Notes: generated by a model from the letters alone, not told the origin. A DNA stretch of 27,607 bases from Alphaproteobacteria bacterium UBA6347 (GCA_002440235.1 DJRZ01000012.1:1-27607); one strand, 5' to 3'. Counted from the first letter of the stretch, positions 1 through 8,745 are shown. Made by a program: numbers and translations.

Positions 1-27
1 GTGCCTAGCACGTGGTTTTCACTGATA

Positions 28-67
28 CAAAAAACACGTCCCGCCGGCTAAAGCGGGGCGCGTTTTA
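28..67 (-). terminator. Rho-independent terminator after hemY
   Basis: An imperfect GC-rich inverted repeat lies just beyond the hemY stop codon. Read on the minus strand, the stem (AAAACGCGCCCCGC pairing with GGCGGGACGTGTTTT, with mismatches) runs into a run of six T. This is the normal layout of an intrinsic terminator closing the mic60-hemY transcript. Confidence 0.7.
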
Positions 68-77
68 ACCGTTAAAA

Positions 78-1385
78 TCACAGATCCGTCAGATGAATCG
101 CCCCCAGCGTGTGGCAGACGGGGCAGGTCGTATAGTCCTTTTCCAGCGGCGTGTGACACACTTCGCAATAATAGGGCATTTCGGCGGGAACTTCGGCGGC
201 TTTGGCGCGGTACGCCTCCGCGGCTTTTTCGTCCTGATTGTAGGCGGCGATTTCCTCCGCCATCAGCAAAGCGCGTTTGGATTCGGGATAAACCGCCAGA
301 TATTTCGTAACGGCGGTTTTTGCCTGTCCCCACAAACGGGCTTTCAGCGAACAGTCCGCGAAAACCAGATCGTTGATTTTCGCTTTCGGATTTTCGGCGA
401 TCAGGTCTTCGACGTCCTGAACGGCTTGAATCGTCGATTCGCCGGCGGTCAGCGTCAGGTACACCTCGTACACGGCCCAGCTGGGCGACAGTTTCCACAG
501 TTTTTGCAACAGACGGCGCGCTTTTTTGATGTCGCCCGCCCTGACGTCCGACTGCGCGACCTGAATGGCGGCGCGGACAAAGGTTTCGTCCGTGTCGTGC
601 GCCCGACGGATCAGACCGTCGCGTTCGGCGTCGTCCGCCGATCCCGCCGCCTGTTCCAGCAAAACGGACGCTTTCAGGCGTTTGACGGTCAATTTGTCGA
701 TCAATCCCTGCTTGTATCCCTTGTCCAGCGTTTCGATCGCCTGACGCCATTTCTTTTCATGCACTTGCAGTTCGAACGCTTCGGACAACAGCCACGCGGG
801 CGGATTTTTGATTTTCAGCAGTTCGTCGCACAAACCGGACGCCTTTGCCAAATCGCCCGTCGACCGGTACAGGCGGATTTCCCCGCGCATGCCCAGCAAA
901 CGCGTTTCGGGCGCGGCGGACAGTTCGGAAAACAGGCGGATCGCCTCCGCCGTGTTGTTTTTCGCCTCCGCCAGCTGGGCGCGAAAGACCAGCGTTTTCG
1001 ATTCGTCGTCCGCGAACGCTTTTTTAACGCGCCCAGCCACCTTTTCGGCAAAGGCGATGTCGCCCGCGGCGACCGCGGTCAGCCCCTGGCACAACAGCGT
1101 GTAGCGGTCGACCTCTTTTTCGATTTTGGCTTTGGCGATTTTGCCGGCGCGCTTGTCCGCGCCCAGCCAGAACGCGATTTTCTGCGTCAAAATCAGCAAA
1201 GGCTTCGCCAGAAAGGCGTAAAACACGGCGTACAGGACGACAAACGCCCCGATCACGACGGCGACCGACGTTTGCGCCGAATATCCCAGCCATTCCACCC
1301 GAACGGATCCCTGATTGTTCGACAGCCAAGCCGCCGCCAGAGCGATCACGCCCAGCAAAAAGGCGTTCCATACGATTTTAACCAT
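78..1385 (-). CDS. hemY: HemY-like inner-membrane TPR protein with C-terminal zinc ribbon
   Basis: This 435-residue protein fits the HemY family, membrane proteins linked to haem biosynthesis by gene neighbourhood but without a proven enzymatic role. Two hydrophobic segments (about residues 5-20 and 38-62) open the protein. A helical TPR-like region with alternating Ala-rich helices runs from about 90 to 395. The last 30 residues hold a CxxC-x10-CxxC zinc ribbon (C407, C410, C421, C424), reminiscent of the rubredoxin-type tail of LapB; a similar tail is my recollection for alphaproteobacterial HemY. The ATG lies 3 bases after the mic60 stop, with GGGAGA as ribosome site, so the two are co-translated. 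The name rests on family architecture and on pairing with mic60; molecular function is unknown. Confidence 0.85.
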   Translation of the reverse strand: MVKIVWNAFLLGVIALAAAWLSNNQGSVRVEWLGYSAQTSVAVVIGAFVVLYAVFYAFLAKPLLILTQKIAFWLGADKRAGKIAKAKIEKEVDRYTLLCQGLTAVAAGDIAFAEKVAGRVKKAFADDESKTLVFRAQLAEAKNNTAEAIRLFSELSAAPETRLLGMRGEIRLYRSTGDLAKASGLCDELLKIKNPPAWLLSEAFELQVHEKKWRQAIETLDKGYKQGLIDKLTVKRLKASVLLEQAAGSADDAERDGLIRRAHDTDETFVRAAIQVAQSDVRAGDIKKARRLLQKLWKLSPSWAVYEVYLTLTAGESTIQAVQDVEDLIAENPKAKINDLVFADCSLKARLWGQAKTAVTKYLAVYPESKRALLMAEEIAAYNQDEKAAEAYRAKAAEVPAEMPYYCEVCHTPLEKDYTTCPVCHTLGAIHLTDL

Positions 1386-1388
1386 GGG

Positions 1389-2645
1389 TCAATCTCCCTG
1401 TTTCGCGGCGTACAAAACGCCCAGCACGGTGGAAATGATCTCGTCGACCGTTTTTTTGGCGTTCAGATAACCGTTCGCCTCCGCCGTCCATTCGCTCATC
1501 GCGTCGGCGGCGGCGCCGCGCAAATCGCCCAGCTGTTCGACCGCCAGAGCCAAATCGTCCTCGTCGACGGCTTTCCGCGCGCGCGCCAGAACGGCTTGGG
1601 CGCCGACGTCGGTCGCGTCGGGGGCGTCGATGCGGCGCACGATCACCAGTTTTTTCAAAGAATTGAGGGCGTTGTGGAACCAGTCGTCCTTTGTTTCCGC
1701 GCCGTCCGCCAGCGCCGCCCGATCCGCGTAGGAATCAAACGACAGTTTCAGCGCGGCGCGCGTCCACACGCCGCGGTCGGCGGCGGAATCCAGCGAGCGG
1801 ATATATTCCGAAACACGCGGCAAACCGCCCGCGACCGCCAAAGCGGACTGCTGTTCCGTAACGAAACGGGCACCCGACAGGACGGCTTCGCGCAACTGGT
1901 ACGCCGTCAGCAGCAAAGCGACGGCGCGTTCCTTTTCGGCGTTCGACGCGCGCAGTTTGCGTTCGGCGATTTCCAGCCGCGTCACCAGAGCCAGCACCGT
2001 CGCGGCGTCGGCTTTGTTGCGTTCGACGCGGTCGATTTTGACGCCCGCCTCGACCAGCTGGCTTTCAAAAGCGTCGTCGCGCGCGGTCATCGCCAGCAGG
2101 CGTTCCTCAATCAGTCCCCGTTTCGGCATGGCGTCGCGCAACGCCCCGATGTCGCGGGCGTTTTCGGCTTTGATCGCCGCGACCTGTCCGCGCAGAGCCT
2201 CGATTTCCGACCGCAGGGCGTTTTGATCGTTCGCCAAAACGGCGTAAGCGACGCCGGCGGGCTGTTGTTCGGGCTGTTCCGACGCGGCGGCGTCAAAGTC
2301 GCGCTGGTTTTCCAGCTGTTCCAGACGCGCCTCGATTCCGGAGGGTTCCGGCGTTTCGGGCTTTGCCTTCGCGGCGGAAATTCCGGCAACCAAAGCGCGG
2401 TATTTTTCCGCGACGGCTTCGCGCGACTGGCGAATGCCGAACACGGCGGCGACCGCGACGATCAACAGGAACACAGCGGCTTTCTTCCCCGCTCCGCGCT
2501 TTTTGCAGCAACAGCACGGTTCGCCGCGCCCGCGGGATTCGGGTTCGGACGGCGTTTCCGCCGTTTCGGCGGGGGTTTCGACCGTTTCGGCGGCGGGTGT
2601 TTCCGCCGTGTTTTCAGCTTTTTGGTTGTCGTTTTCAAAAGCCAT
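1389..2645 (-). CDS. Alphaproteobacterial mitofilin (Mic60) homologue
   Basis: The 418-residue product has the alpha-Mic60 layout: a Pro/Glu/Thr-rich cytoplasmic N-terminus (1-40), a single membrane segment (about 56-71), a long charged coiled-coil region (about 90-240), and a C-terminal helical mitofilin-type domain containing the ARARKAVDEDDLALAVEQL helix. Family members shape the inner membrane and contact outer-membrane proteins. I chose the ATG at 2645 because GGAGG lies five bases before it; an in-frame ATG at 2657 would overlap that site and is less likely. Four consecutive cysteines (C44-C47) precede the membrane segment, which is unusual. The gene heads a two-gene unit with hemY and diverges from tsaD. 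In many alphaproteobacteria hemC and hemD lie in front of it; they are absent here. Confidence 0.8.
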   Translation of the reverse strand: MAFENDNQKAENTAETPAAETVETPAETAETPSEPESRGRGEPCCCCKKRGAGKKAAVFLLIVAVAAVFGIRQSREAVAEKYRALVAGISAAKAKPETPEPSGIEARLEQLENQRDFDAAASEQPEQQPAGVAYAVLANDQNALRSEIEALRGQVAAIKAENARDIGALRDAMPKRGLIEERLLAMTARDDAFESQLVEAGVKIDRVERNKADAATVLALVTRLEIAERKLRASNAEKERAVALLLTAYQLREAVLSGARFVTEQQSALAVAGGLPRVSEYIRSLDSAADRGVWTRAALKLSFDSYADRAALADGAETKDDWFHNALNSLKKLVIVRRIDAPDATDVGAQAVLARARKAVDEDDLALAVEQLGDLRGAAADAMSEWTAEANGYLNAKKTVDEIISTVLGVLYAAKQGD

Positions 2646-2701
2646 AGATGCCTCCATGATTAAATCTGCTGGATTTTACCATTTTTTCCGAGTATGGGTA
2701 G

Positions 2702-2707
2702 TATAAT
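2702..2707 (+). promoter_or_regulatory. Probable -10 element of the tsaD promoter
   Basis: A perfect TATAAT lies 19 bases before the tsaD start codon in the 80-base divergent gap between mic60 and tsaD. No good -35 hexamer is visible at 16-18 bases spacing, so the call rests on the -10 only. Confidence 0.4.
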
Positions 2708-2726
2708 TTTAGATGAGAGAGTCAAA

Positions 2727-3776
2727 ATGCTTGTTTTAGGGATAGAATCCAGTTGCGACGAAACGGCGGCGGCGGTTGTCGACGACCGGAAAAACCTGCT
2801 TTCCTCCGTCGTTTTTTCTCAGGCGGAACATCAGGCGTTCGGCGGCGTCGTCCCCGAAATCGCCGCGCGCGCCCATTTGGAACAGGTCGGCTTCATCGTG
2901 CGCGAGGCGCTGAACCGCGCCGGCGTCGGTTTTAAAGATCTGAGCGCCGTCGCCGCGTCGGCGGGTCCGGGACTGATCGGCGGCGTCATCGTCGGCGTCA
3001 TGACCGCGAAAGCGATCGCCGCCGTGCACGATCTGCCCTTTATCGCCGTCAATCATTTGGAAGCGCACGCCCTGACGGTCCGTTTGGGACAAGACGTGCC
3101 GTTCCCCTATCTGCTGCTGCTGACGTCCGGCGGACACTGCCAGATTTTGGTCGCCGAGGGAATCGGCAAATTCAAACGGCTGGGCGCGACCGTCGACGAC
3201 GCCGCGGGCGAAGCGTTCGACAAAGCCGCCAAAATGATGGGGCTGAGCTACCCCGGCGGTCCGAAAATCGAACAGCACGCCTTAAAGGGAGATTCCGCGC
3301 GGTTTGACTTTCCGCGCCCGATGGTCGGCAAACCGGGGTGCGACCTGTCGTTTTCGGGGCTGAAAACCGCCGTGCGCCGCGCGGTCGAAAGCTTTTCCCC
3401 CGACGGCACGATCGAACGCGCCGTTTTGACGGAAAAGGACGTCGACGACCTGTGCGCCTGTTTCCAGCGCGCGGTTTTGGAAACGCTCTGTTCGCGGTTG
3501 AAAAACGGCATCAAAACGTTTAAGAAACAATACCCCGCGGGGACGCATCTGGTCGTCGCGGGCGGGGTCGCCGCGAATCAGGCGTTGCGGAACGCTTTGG
3601 AAAATCTGGCGAAAAAGCATAGGCTGACCTTTGCCGCCGCGCCGATGAACCTGTGCACCGACAACGGCGCAATGGTCGCCTGGGCGGGCATGGAGCATTT
3701 TCTGGCGGGCGATTCGGATCCGCTGGATTTCAGTCCGCGCCCCCGCTGGGCGCTCGACCCGACAGCCAAACGATAA
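2727..3776 (+). CDS. tsaD: tRNA N6-adenosine threonylcarbamoyltransferase TsaD
   Basis: TsaD (YgjD/Gcp, Kae1 family) transfers the threonylcarbamoyl group to A37 of ANN-decoding tRNAs, working with TsaB and TsaE in the cytoplasm. The 349-residue length is normal. Visible signatures are [14 protein letters not shown] near the N-terminus, the metal-binding pair H110 and H114 in NHLEAHA, the [10 protein letters not shown] strand, [19 protein letters not shown], the [12 protein letters not shown] nucleotide-binding loop, and the C-terminal NGAMVAWAG. The start at [12 protein letters not shown] is chosen because family members begin a few residues before GIESSCDE; an upstream in-frame ATG at 2694 would precede the -10 element. 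gpsA follows after 21 bases, as in many alphaproteobacteria. Confidence 0.97.
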   Translation: MLVLGIESSCDETAAAVVDDRKNLLSSVVFSQAEHQAFGGVVPEIAARAHLEQVGFIVREALNRAGVGFKDLSAVAASAGPGLIGGVIVGVMTAKAIAAVHDLPFIAVNHLEAHALTVRLGQDVPFPYLLLLTSGGHCQILVAEGIGKFKRLGATVDDAAGEAFDKAAKMMGLSYPGGPKIEQHALKGDSARFDFPRPMVGKPGCDLSFSGLKTAVRRAVESFSPDGTIERAVLTEKDVDDLCACFQRAVLETLCSRLKNGIKTFKKQYPAGTHLVVAGGVAANQALRNALENLAKKHRLTFAAAPMNLCTDNGAMVAWAGMEHFLAGDSDPLDFSPRPRWALDPTAKR

Positions 3777-3797
3777 CAGTTCAGGAGGTTTCGCATC

Positions 3798-4790
3798 ATG
3801 GAAAACATCAGCGTATTGGGCGCGGGCGCGTGGGGAACGGCTTTGGCGCACATCACCGCGGGCAACGGCAAAAACGTCACGCTGTGGGCGCGCGAAACCG
3901 AAGTCGTCGACGGCGTCAACAAAAACCGCCGCAACGCCCTGTTTCTGCCCGACGTGCCGTTGAACGAAAACGTCGCGGCGACGAACGATTTGAACGAAGC
4001 CGTCGGCAAAGCCGACGCCGTCCTGCTGGTCATTCCGGCGCAATACCTGCGCGCGGCGTGCGACAAACTGCGCGGCGCGTGGAAACGGGATCTGCCCGCC
4101 GTCATCTGCGCCAAAGGCATAGAGGAATCCACCGGCGAACTGATGAGCGAAATGCTGGCGGAGGAACTGCCGCAGGCGAAAATCGCCGTTTTGTCGGGTC
4201 CGACGTTCGCCGAGGAAGCCGCGCTGAACAAGCCGACCGCCCTGACGCTGGCGTGCGCGGACGAACAGCTGGGCAAAGAGCTGGTCGAAACGCTGGGAAC
4301 AAAGACTTTCCGCCCCTATTATTCCCCCGACGTCGTCAGCGTCCAGATCGGCGGAGCGGTCAAAAACGTGATGGCGATCGCCGCCGGCGTCGTCGCGGGC
4401 AAGCAGATGGGCGACAACGCGCGCGCCGCGTTGATCACGCGCGGACTCGCCGAAATTTCCAGACTGGCGGTCGCGCTGGGCGGACAGGCGCACACGCTGA
4501 TGGGGCTTGCCGGACTGGGCGATCTGGTGCTGACGGCGAACAGCGCGCAATCGCGCAACTTCACCGTCGGGATCGAACTGGGCAAAGGGCGCGCGCTGGA
4601 CGACATTCTGCGCGACAAACGCACGGTGGCGGAGGGCGTTTTCACCGCCCAAGCCGTTTTGAAACGCGCCCGCGCCCTGAACGTCGAAATGCCGATCTGC
4701 GAAGGGCTGAGCCGCATCATGAACGGCGACGCCAGCGTCGACGACGTCGTTTCCGCACTGTTCACCCGCCCGTTCAAAAACGAAATGTGA
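3798..4790 (+). CDS. gpsA: NAD(P)H-dependent glycerol-3-phosphate dehydrogenase
   Basis: GpsA reduces dihydroxyacetone phosphate to sn-glycerol 3-phosphate, the backbone of the membrane phospholipids whose later steps are encoded in this window by pssA and psd. The 330-residue protein starts with the Rossmann motif VLGAGAWGTALA (G8, G10, G13). It also has the LSGPTFAEE segment, the catalytic lysine K189 in GGAVKNVMAIAAG, and the GLAGLGDLVLT motif of the C-terminal helical domain. AGGAGG stands 9 bases before the ATG. It follows tsaD by 21 bases and probably shares its transcript. A low-GC hairpin with a T-run lies about 20 bases after the stop codon. Confidence 0.97.
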   Translation: MENISVLGAGAWGTALAHITAGNGKNVTLWARETEVVDGVNKNRRNALFLPDVPLNENVAATNDLNEAVGKADAVLLVIPAQYLRAACDKLRGAWKRDLPAVICAKGIEESTGELMSEMLAEELPQAKIAVLSGPTFAEEAALNKPTALTLACADEQLGKELVETLGTKTFRPYYSPDVVSVQIGGAVKNVMAIAAGVVAGKQMGDNARAALITRGLAEISRLAVALGGQAHTLMGLAGLGDLVLTANSAQSRNFTVGIELGKGRALDDILRDKRTVAEGVFTAQAVLKRARALNVEMPICEGLSRIMNGDASVDDVVSALFTRPFKNEM

Positions 4791-4811
4791 CCGCGGCGGC
4801 GCGCGCTTCAA

Positions 4812-4848
4812 AAATTTTCGAACCGCCTGAAAATTTATAGTTTTTTTT
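4812..4848 (+). terminator. Candidate terminator after gpsA
   Basis: AAATTTTC (4812-4819) and GAAAATTT (4829-4836) form an 8-bp stem, followed four bases later by eight consecutive T. The stem is AT-rich, so its strength is uncertain. It would end the tsaD-gpsA transcript before the next gene. Confidence 0.5.
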
Positions 4849-4900
4849 AAGAAAAAAAGGCTTATCCTGATAAAAATTTTATACTTTTTCGGGGTATGTC

Positions 4901-6553
4901 ATGTCGATCACCATCATTACCATTTTGTGCATTTGCATAACGTGCTGCGTCGGTATTTTCATCGGCAGTCTGAAATTTCGCGGAATCGGACTGGGCGTCG
5001 GCGGCGTGTTGTTCGCGGGACTGTTCGCGGGCTGGCTTCTGGATAAATACGCCGTCTTCATTCCCGCCGACGTTCTGGCTTTTTTAAAGGAATTCGGGCT
5101 GATCATGTACCTGTATTCCATGGGGCTGGCGGTCGGTCCGAACATCTTTCAGGCGTTGCGCAAAAACGGCATGATTTTAAACGCGATGTCGCTGGGCGTG
5201 ACGGCTTTGGGCGCGCTGCTGGCTTGTCTGGTGTTCAAATTCGGAAAAATCTCGTTGCCCGAAGTGCTGGGGCTGTACGCGGGTTCCGTCACCAGCACCC
5301 CCGCGCTGGGCGCCGCCCAGCAGATTTTGGGCGAACTGGGATTTAAGGCGTCCGAAATCACGCAATCGGGATTCGCTTACGCGATCGGCTATCCGGTCGG
5401 CATCGTCAGCTGCATCACCGTTTTTATTTTGCTGAAAGTCATCTTCCGCGTCAAAATCACCGACGAGGTCGCCAAGTACGAATCGTCCAAAGCGGGAAGC
5501 GATCCGCACATGCAGGGGTTCAACGTGCTGGTCAACAACCCCGGATTCGACGGACTGGAAATCGGCGATTTTCTGAAAATGATCCACTATTCGATGACGA
5601 TTTCGCGCATGAAACGCGAAGACGAATACATCGTTCCGCACGAACACACCAAATTGCAAATGGGCGACATTCTGCTGATTTTCGGACCGCGCAAAATCTT
5701 TCAAGAAGTTTCGTTCCTGTTTAAAATGGATCCCGACCACGATTTGATGGAAGAAAGCGCGAAGCAGATTCAAAGCCAGAACCTGCTGGTCACGAATCAG
5801 CGCTGCGTCGGCAAACCGTTGAAAAAAGTGCTGGGCGACAAACGCCACCACTGGGTCATTTCCCGCGTTATCCGCAACGGCATTTCCCTGCCCCCGACGC
5901 CCGATTTGAAACTGGCGTTCGCCGATCAGGTCGTCGTCGTCGGCAAACAGGCGGACACGACCGCTTTGATTCGCTATCTGGGCAACGATCAGGCGCGCGC
6001 GAACGACACCCGTTTCATTCCGTATTTTCTGGGCATGATCGCCGGCATTCTGCTGGGGCTGGTGCCGCTGCACATTCCGGGCATCGACGCCCCGATCAAG
6101 CTGGGAACGTCGGGCGGTCCGCTGATCGTCGCGGTCATTCTGTCGTGCCGCGGATCGGTCGGCAACATCATTTTCTACACCCCCGCCTACGTTTTGAACG
6201 CGTTCAGATTTTTGGGACTGCTGTTGTTCCTGACGGTCGTCGGGCTGGCGTCCGGTCCGGGGTTCGTCCGCCTGATCGCCGGAACGCAGGGGCTGTATTT
6301 CATCGGCATGGGCGTTCTGATCACCAGTCTGCCGATGCTGATCGTCGGCTGCGTCGTCAGAATGACCAGAAAAATGGACTATCTGTCGCTGTGCGGCGGG
6401 CTGTCGGGGTGCAACACCTGCGTGCCGTCCATGACCTTTGTCGCGAACATGTCCAACACGGACGCGCCCGCGATCGGCTACGCGACCGCGTATCCCGTCA
6501 CGATCGCCCTGCGCGTCATTTCGGCGCAGGTGCTGGCTTTAATGCTGGTTTGA
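4901..6553 (+). CDS. YidE/YbjL/AspT-family transporter with two RCK_C domains
   Basis: This 550-residue inner-membrane protein has the duplicated architecture of the aspartate:alanine exchanger (AspT/YidE/YbjL) family. An N-terminal block of membrane helices (about 1-190) carries GSVTSTPALGAA at residue 128 onward. Two soluble TrkA-C/RCK_C regulatory domains follow (about 206-272 and 294-362). A second helical block (about 375-550) carries the equivalent motif NTCVPSM at 505 and the signature DAPAIGYATAYP. The substrate cannot be read from sequence; AspT exchanges aspartate for alanine, while most YidE-type members are uncharacterised. TATACT at 4880-4885 could be its -10 element, without a clear -35. 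fluC begins 2 bases after its stop, so the two are co-transcribed. Confidence 0.9.
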   Translation: MSITIITILCICITCCVGIFIGSLKFRGIGLGVGGVLFAGLFAGWLLDKYAVFIPADVLAFLKEFGLIMYLYSMGLAVGPNIFQALRKNGMILNAMSLGVTALGALLACLVFKFGKISLPEVLGLYAGSVTSTPALGAAQQILGELGFKASEITQSGFAYAIGYPVGIVSCITVFILLKVIFRVKITDEVAKYESSKAGSDPHMQGFNVLVNNPGFDGLEIGDFLKMIHYSMTISRMKREDEYIVPHEHTKLQMGDILLIFGPRKIFQEVSFLFKMDPDHDLMEESAKQIQSQNLLVTNQRCVGKPLKKVLGDKRHHWVISRVIRNGISLPPTPDLKLAFADQVVVVGKQADTTALIRYLGNDQARANDTRFIPYFLGMIAGILLGLVPLHIPGIDAPIKLGTSGGPLIVAVILSCRGSVGNIIFYTPAYVLNAFRFLGLLLFLTVVGLASGPGFVRLIAGTQGLYFIGMGVLITSLPMLIVGCVVRMTRKMDYLSLCGGLSGCNTCVPSMTFVANMSNTDAPAIGYATAYPVTIALRVISAQVLALMLV

Positions 6554-6555
6554 AC

Positions 6556-6915
6556 ATGACGGCGTTTTGGGCTATCTTTGTCGGCGGGGGCGTCGGCGCG
6601 GCGTTGAGGGCGGCGGTCTGTTCCGCCGTCAAAACGCATTACGGCACGATGACGGTCAATCTGATCGGGGCTTTTCTGATCGGCGTTTTATACGAGTATT
6701 TCCGTTCGAAAGCGTCCTTTTCCCCCGAATTGAAGGCGTTTTTGATGACGGGACTGCTGGGCGGCTTTACGACATTTTCAACGTATCTGCTTGATTTCGC
6801 GGTACTGCTGGAACGTCAAAAAACGGCGGAAGCCTTGCTTTATCTGCTGTTGTCGGTCGGCGCCGGCTTTGCCGCCGTCACCGCCGGCATGAAAGCGACC
6901 GCCGTTTTGACTTGA
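6556..6915 (+). CDS. fluC: Fluoride channel FluC (CrcB)
   Basis: The 119-residue, four-helix membrane protein belongs to the CrcB/Fluc family, which exports fluoride as a dual-topology dimer. Family hallmarks are GGGVGAALRA at residues 10-19, the VNLIGAFLIGVL helix with the conserved asparagine, and GLLGGFTTFSTYLLD, which carries the channel phenylalanine and the threonines near the central sodium site. The open frame extends upstream into the previous gene, but family alignment and the ATG two bases after the preceding TGA fix the start. No fluoride riboswitch is present, since there is no leader. Translation probably depends on coupling to the upstream transporter gene. Confidence 0.93.
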   Translation: MTAFWAIFVGGGVGAALRAAVCSAVKTHYGTMTVNLIGAFLIGVLYEYFRSKASFSPELKAFLMTGLLGGFTTFSTYLLDFAVLLERQKTAEALLYLLLSVGAGFAAVTAGMKATAVLT

Positions 6916-6932
6916 ACGAAAGGGGACATTGA

Positions 6933-7940
6933 ATGGCGAAGGAATATTTGGGGCATGTGCGGGAAAACGATCCGCTGTTTGAATATTTGAAATACGACAT
7001 TCAGCCGCAAATCGCCGATTTTTGCGACGATCCCGTCTACAAGGTCTTTCGCCTGAACGCGTCCAACGCCGTTTATCTGTACGAAGAGGAAACGACCGGC
7101 GCGAAAGTCATCGGCAAATATTTTCTTTCGGAACGCGAGGAAAACCCCGAAAACGCCGAACGCCGTCTGGAACGCGAATACGGCAGGCTGGAAGAGGTGC
7201 GCGGCTACGGTTTCGACCAGCCGCCCCTGTACGTCGCCAAACCGCTGGGACGCAACCACGATCTGGGCGATCTGCTGGCGGTGGAGTTTTGCGACGGCGA
7301 ACTGTTCAGTTCGATCATTTCGCGCGCAGTCGCCGAACACGACGACGAAACGCTGTACGACTGTCTGGGACTGCTGGCGTATTTTTTCGCCGAACTGCAC
7401 AACCGCACGGCGATCGAGGACGAACGCGTCGATTTCGACCGTTTTTGCGCCTACACCGATCAAGTCGTCAGGCAATGCGCGCCGCTGTTGAAAAAAGGCG
7501 AAGCCGAAATGTTCCGCGGGTTGCGCGACCAATGGCGCGAACGTCCCGAAATGTGGTCGGACTGTCCCGTTCTGGTGCACGGCGACGCGACGCCGGACAA
7601 CTTCATCTTTTCGTTTGATTCGCTGAAAACATTTGATTTGGAGCGGTGCATGAACGCCGACCGCGTTTTCGACGTCGGACGCATGGCGGGCGAATTAAAA
7701 CATTTCTTTTCCATGAACGCGGGCGACGAATTCGCCGCCGAACCGTTCATCAGCCACTTTTTGCGCGAATACGCGTCGCATTTCCCCGACGCGGACGCCG
7801 CGTTCGATTCGATTACAAAGCGCGTGCCGTTCTACATGGGAACGACGTTGCTGCGCATCGCGCGCAATTTCTGGATCGACCGCGACTACCGCCGCCGTCT
7901 GGTGTTCGAAGCCGAAGAATGTTTTAAAGAGGGATTGTGA
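6933..7940 (+). CDS. Aminoglycoside phosphotransferase (APH)-fold kinase
   Basis: This 335-residue protein shows the APH/choline-kinase fold. The catalytic Brenner motif HxDxxxxN is present as H216-G-D218-A-T-P-D-N223 within LVHGDATPDNFIF. A following FDLERC segment has D235 in the position of the metal-binding aspartate, and then comes ADRVFDVGRMAGELKHFF. The N-terminal lobe includes GAKVIGKYF with a candidate ATP-binding lysine. The substrate is unknown; family members phosphorylate aminoglycosides, choline, homoserine, fructosamines or sugars. AGGGG lies 8 bases before the ATG. The stop overlaps the next gene's ATG (TGATG), so it is translationally coupled to a HAD phosphatase. I see nothing that makes it a resistance gene. 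Confidence 0.8.
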   Translation: MAKEYLGHVRENDPLFEYLKYDIQPQIADFCDDPVYKVFRLNASNAVYLYEEETTGAKVIGKYFLSEREENPENAERRLEREYGRLEEVRGYGFDQPPLYVAKPLGRNHDLGDLLAVEFCDGELFSSIISRAVAEHDDETLYDCLGLLAYFFAELHNRTAIEDERVDFDRFCAYTDQVVRQCAPLLKKGEAEMFRGLRDQWRERPEMWSDCPVLVHGDATPDNFIFSFDSLKTFDLERCMNADRVFDVGRMAGELKHFFSMNAGDEFAAEPFISHFLREYASHFPDADAAFDSITKRVPFYMGTTLLRIARNFWIDRDYRRRLVFEAEECFKEGL

Positions 7941-8686
7941 TGATTCGCGCGCTGATTTTCGATGTCAACGGCACGCTGACGAACATCTGGACGAACGAAG
8001 AGGACGCCGCCGTCTGGCGAACCGTCGCTAATTTTCTGATGTATCAGGGCGTTCTGCTTTCTCCCGAACGGTTGCGCGACCTGTATTGCGACGCCAACCG
8101 GATTCAGCGTCACGAAAGCGGCGAGGAATATCCCGAATTCGACGCCCCGCGCCTGTTCGACGGCATCGTCGCCGCCAACGCGACGGACGCCACCCGCGCC
8201 TTGCCGAAGAAAAAAAGAAAGCTGCTGGGACTGCTGACGGCGGAGGTTTTCCGCGCCGCGACGCTGGAACGGCTGGAACTGTATTCCGGCGTCAGGGAAA
8301 CATTGAAAAAGCTGAAAAAGAAATACCGTCTTGCCGCCGTGTCGGACGGACAGACGGCGTGGGCGTATCCCGAACTGTACGCCGTCGGACTGGCAAAATA
8401 TTTCGATCCGATCATCGTTTCGGGCGATTTCGGATACCGCAAACCCGATCCCCGCCTGTATAAAAAAGCGTTGAAGCGGCTCGACCTGCGCCCCGAAGAA
8501 ACAATTTTCGTCGGCAACGATTTGTACCGCGACGTGTACGGCGCGCGGACGGTCGGCATGAAAACGGTGTTTTTCGAATCTAATCAGGGCGACCACGACT
8601 TCGCCGCCCGTCCCGACGCGATCATCGGGGAATTTCCGGAACTGATTGACGCCGTCAAAAAGCTGGACGGCAAAAAATCCGGCTGA
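7940..8686 (+). CDS. HAD-superfamily hydrolase
   Basis: The 248-residue protein has the four HAD motifs. Motif I is FDVNGTL (nucleophile D8, with N10 where most phosphatases have the acid/base aspartate). Motif II is AAVSDGQ. Motif III is the lysine of GYRKPDP. Motif IV is FVGNDLYRDVYGA. A helical cap (about residues 20-105) sits between motifs I and II, placing it in the HAD-IA type of small-molecule phosphatases and dehalogenases. The ATG overlaps the previous stop by one base; a GTG three bases earlier is also possible. Coupling to the APH-fold kinase suggests they act on the same or linked metabolites, which is inference. A strong hairpin terminator follows. Confidence 0.85.
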   Translation: MIRALIFDVNGTLTNIWTNEEDAAVWRTVANFLMYQGVLLSPERLRDLYCDANRIQRHESGEEYPEFDAPRLFDGIVAANATDATRALPKKKRKLLGLLTAEVFRAATLERLELYSGVRETLKKLKKKYRLAAVSDGQTAWAYPELYAVGLAKYFDPIIVSGDFGYRKPDPRLYKKALKRLDLRPEETIFVGNDLYRDVYGARTVGMKTVFFESNQGDHDFAARPDAIIGEFPELIDAVKKLDGKKSG

Positions 8687-8716
8687 CGCCCTGCCCGTCC
8701 GTTTTCCGGACAAGCA

Positions 8717-8742
8717 AAAAGCCGCGGAAAACCGCGGCTTTT
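8717..8742. terminator. Bidirectional terminator
   Basis: A perfect stem, AAAAGCCGCGG pairing with CCGCGGCTTTT around an AAAA loop, lies between the convergent HAD gene (plus) and tRNA-Phe (minus). It has A/T tracts on both sides, so it can work in both directions. Confidence 0.85.
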
Positions 8743-8745
8743 AAA

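Noticed and set aside
93..2663. Very long open frame on the plus strand opposite mic60-hemY
   Set aside because: Low-complexity Arg/Phe/Gln-rich translation without domain features; antisense shadow caused by GC-rich third positions. The same holds for 3282-4811 (minus), 9073-10911 (plus) and 14281-16620 (minus).
6541..6556. Fluoride riboswitch upstream of fluC
   Set aside because: Only two bases separate it from the previous stop codon; there is no leader to hold one.
6933..7940. Aminoglycoside resistance gene
   Set aside because: The APH fold is shared by many metabolic kinases; chromosomal setting next to a HAD phosphatase and absence of mobile elements argue against resistance.
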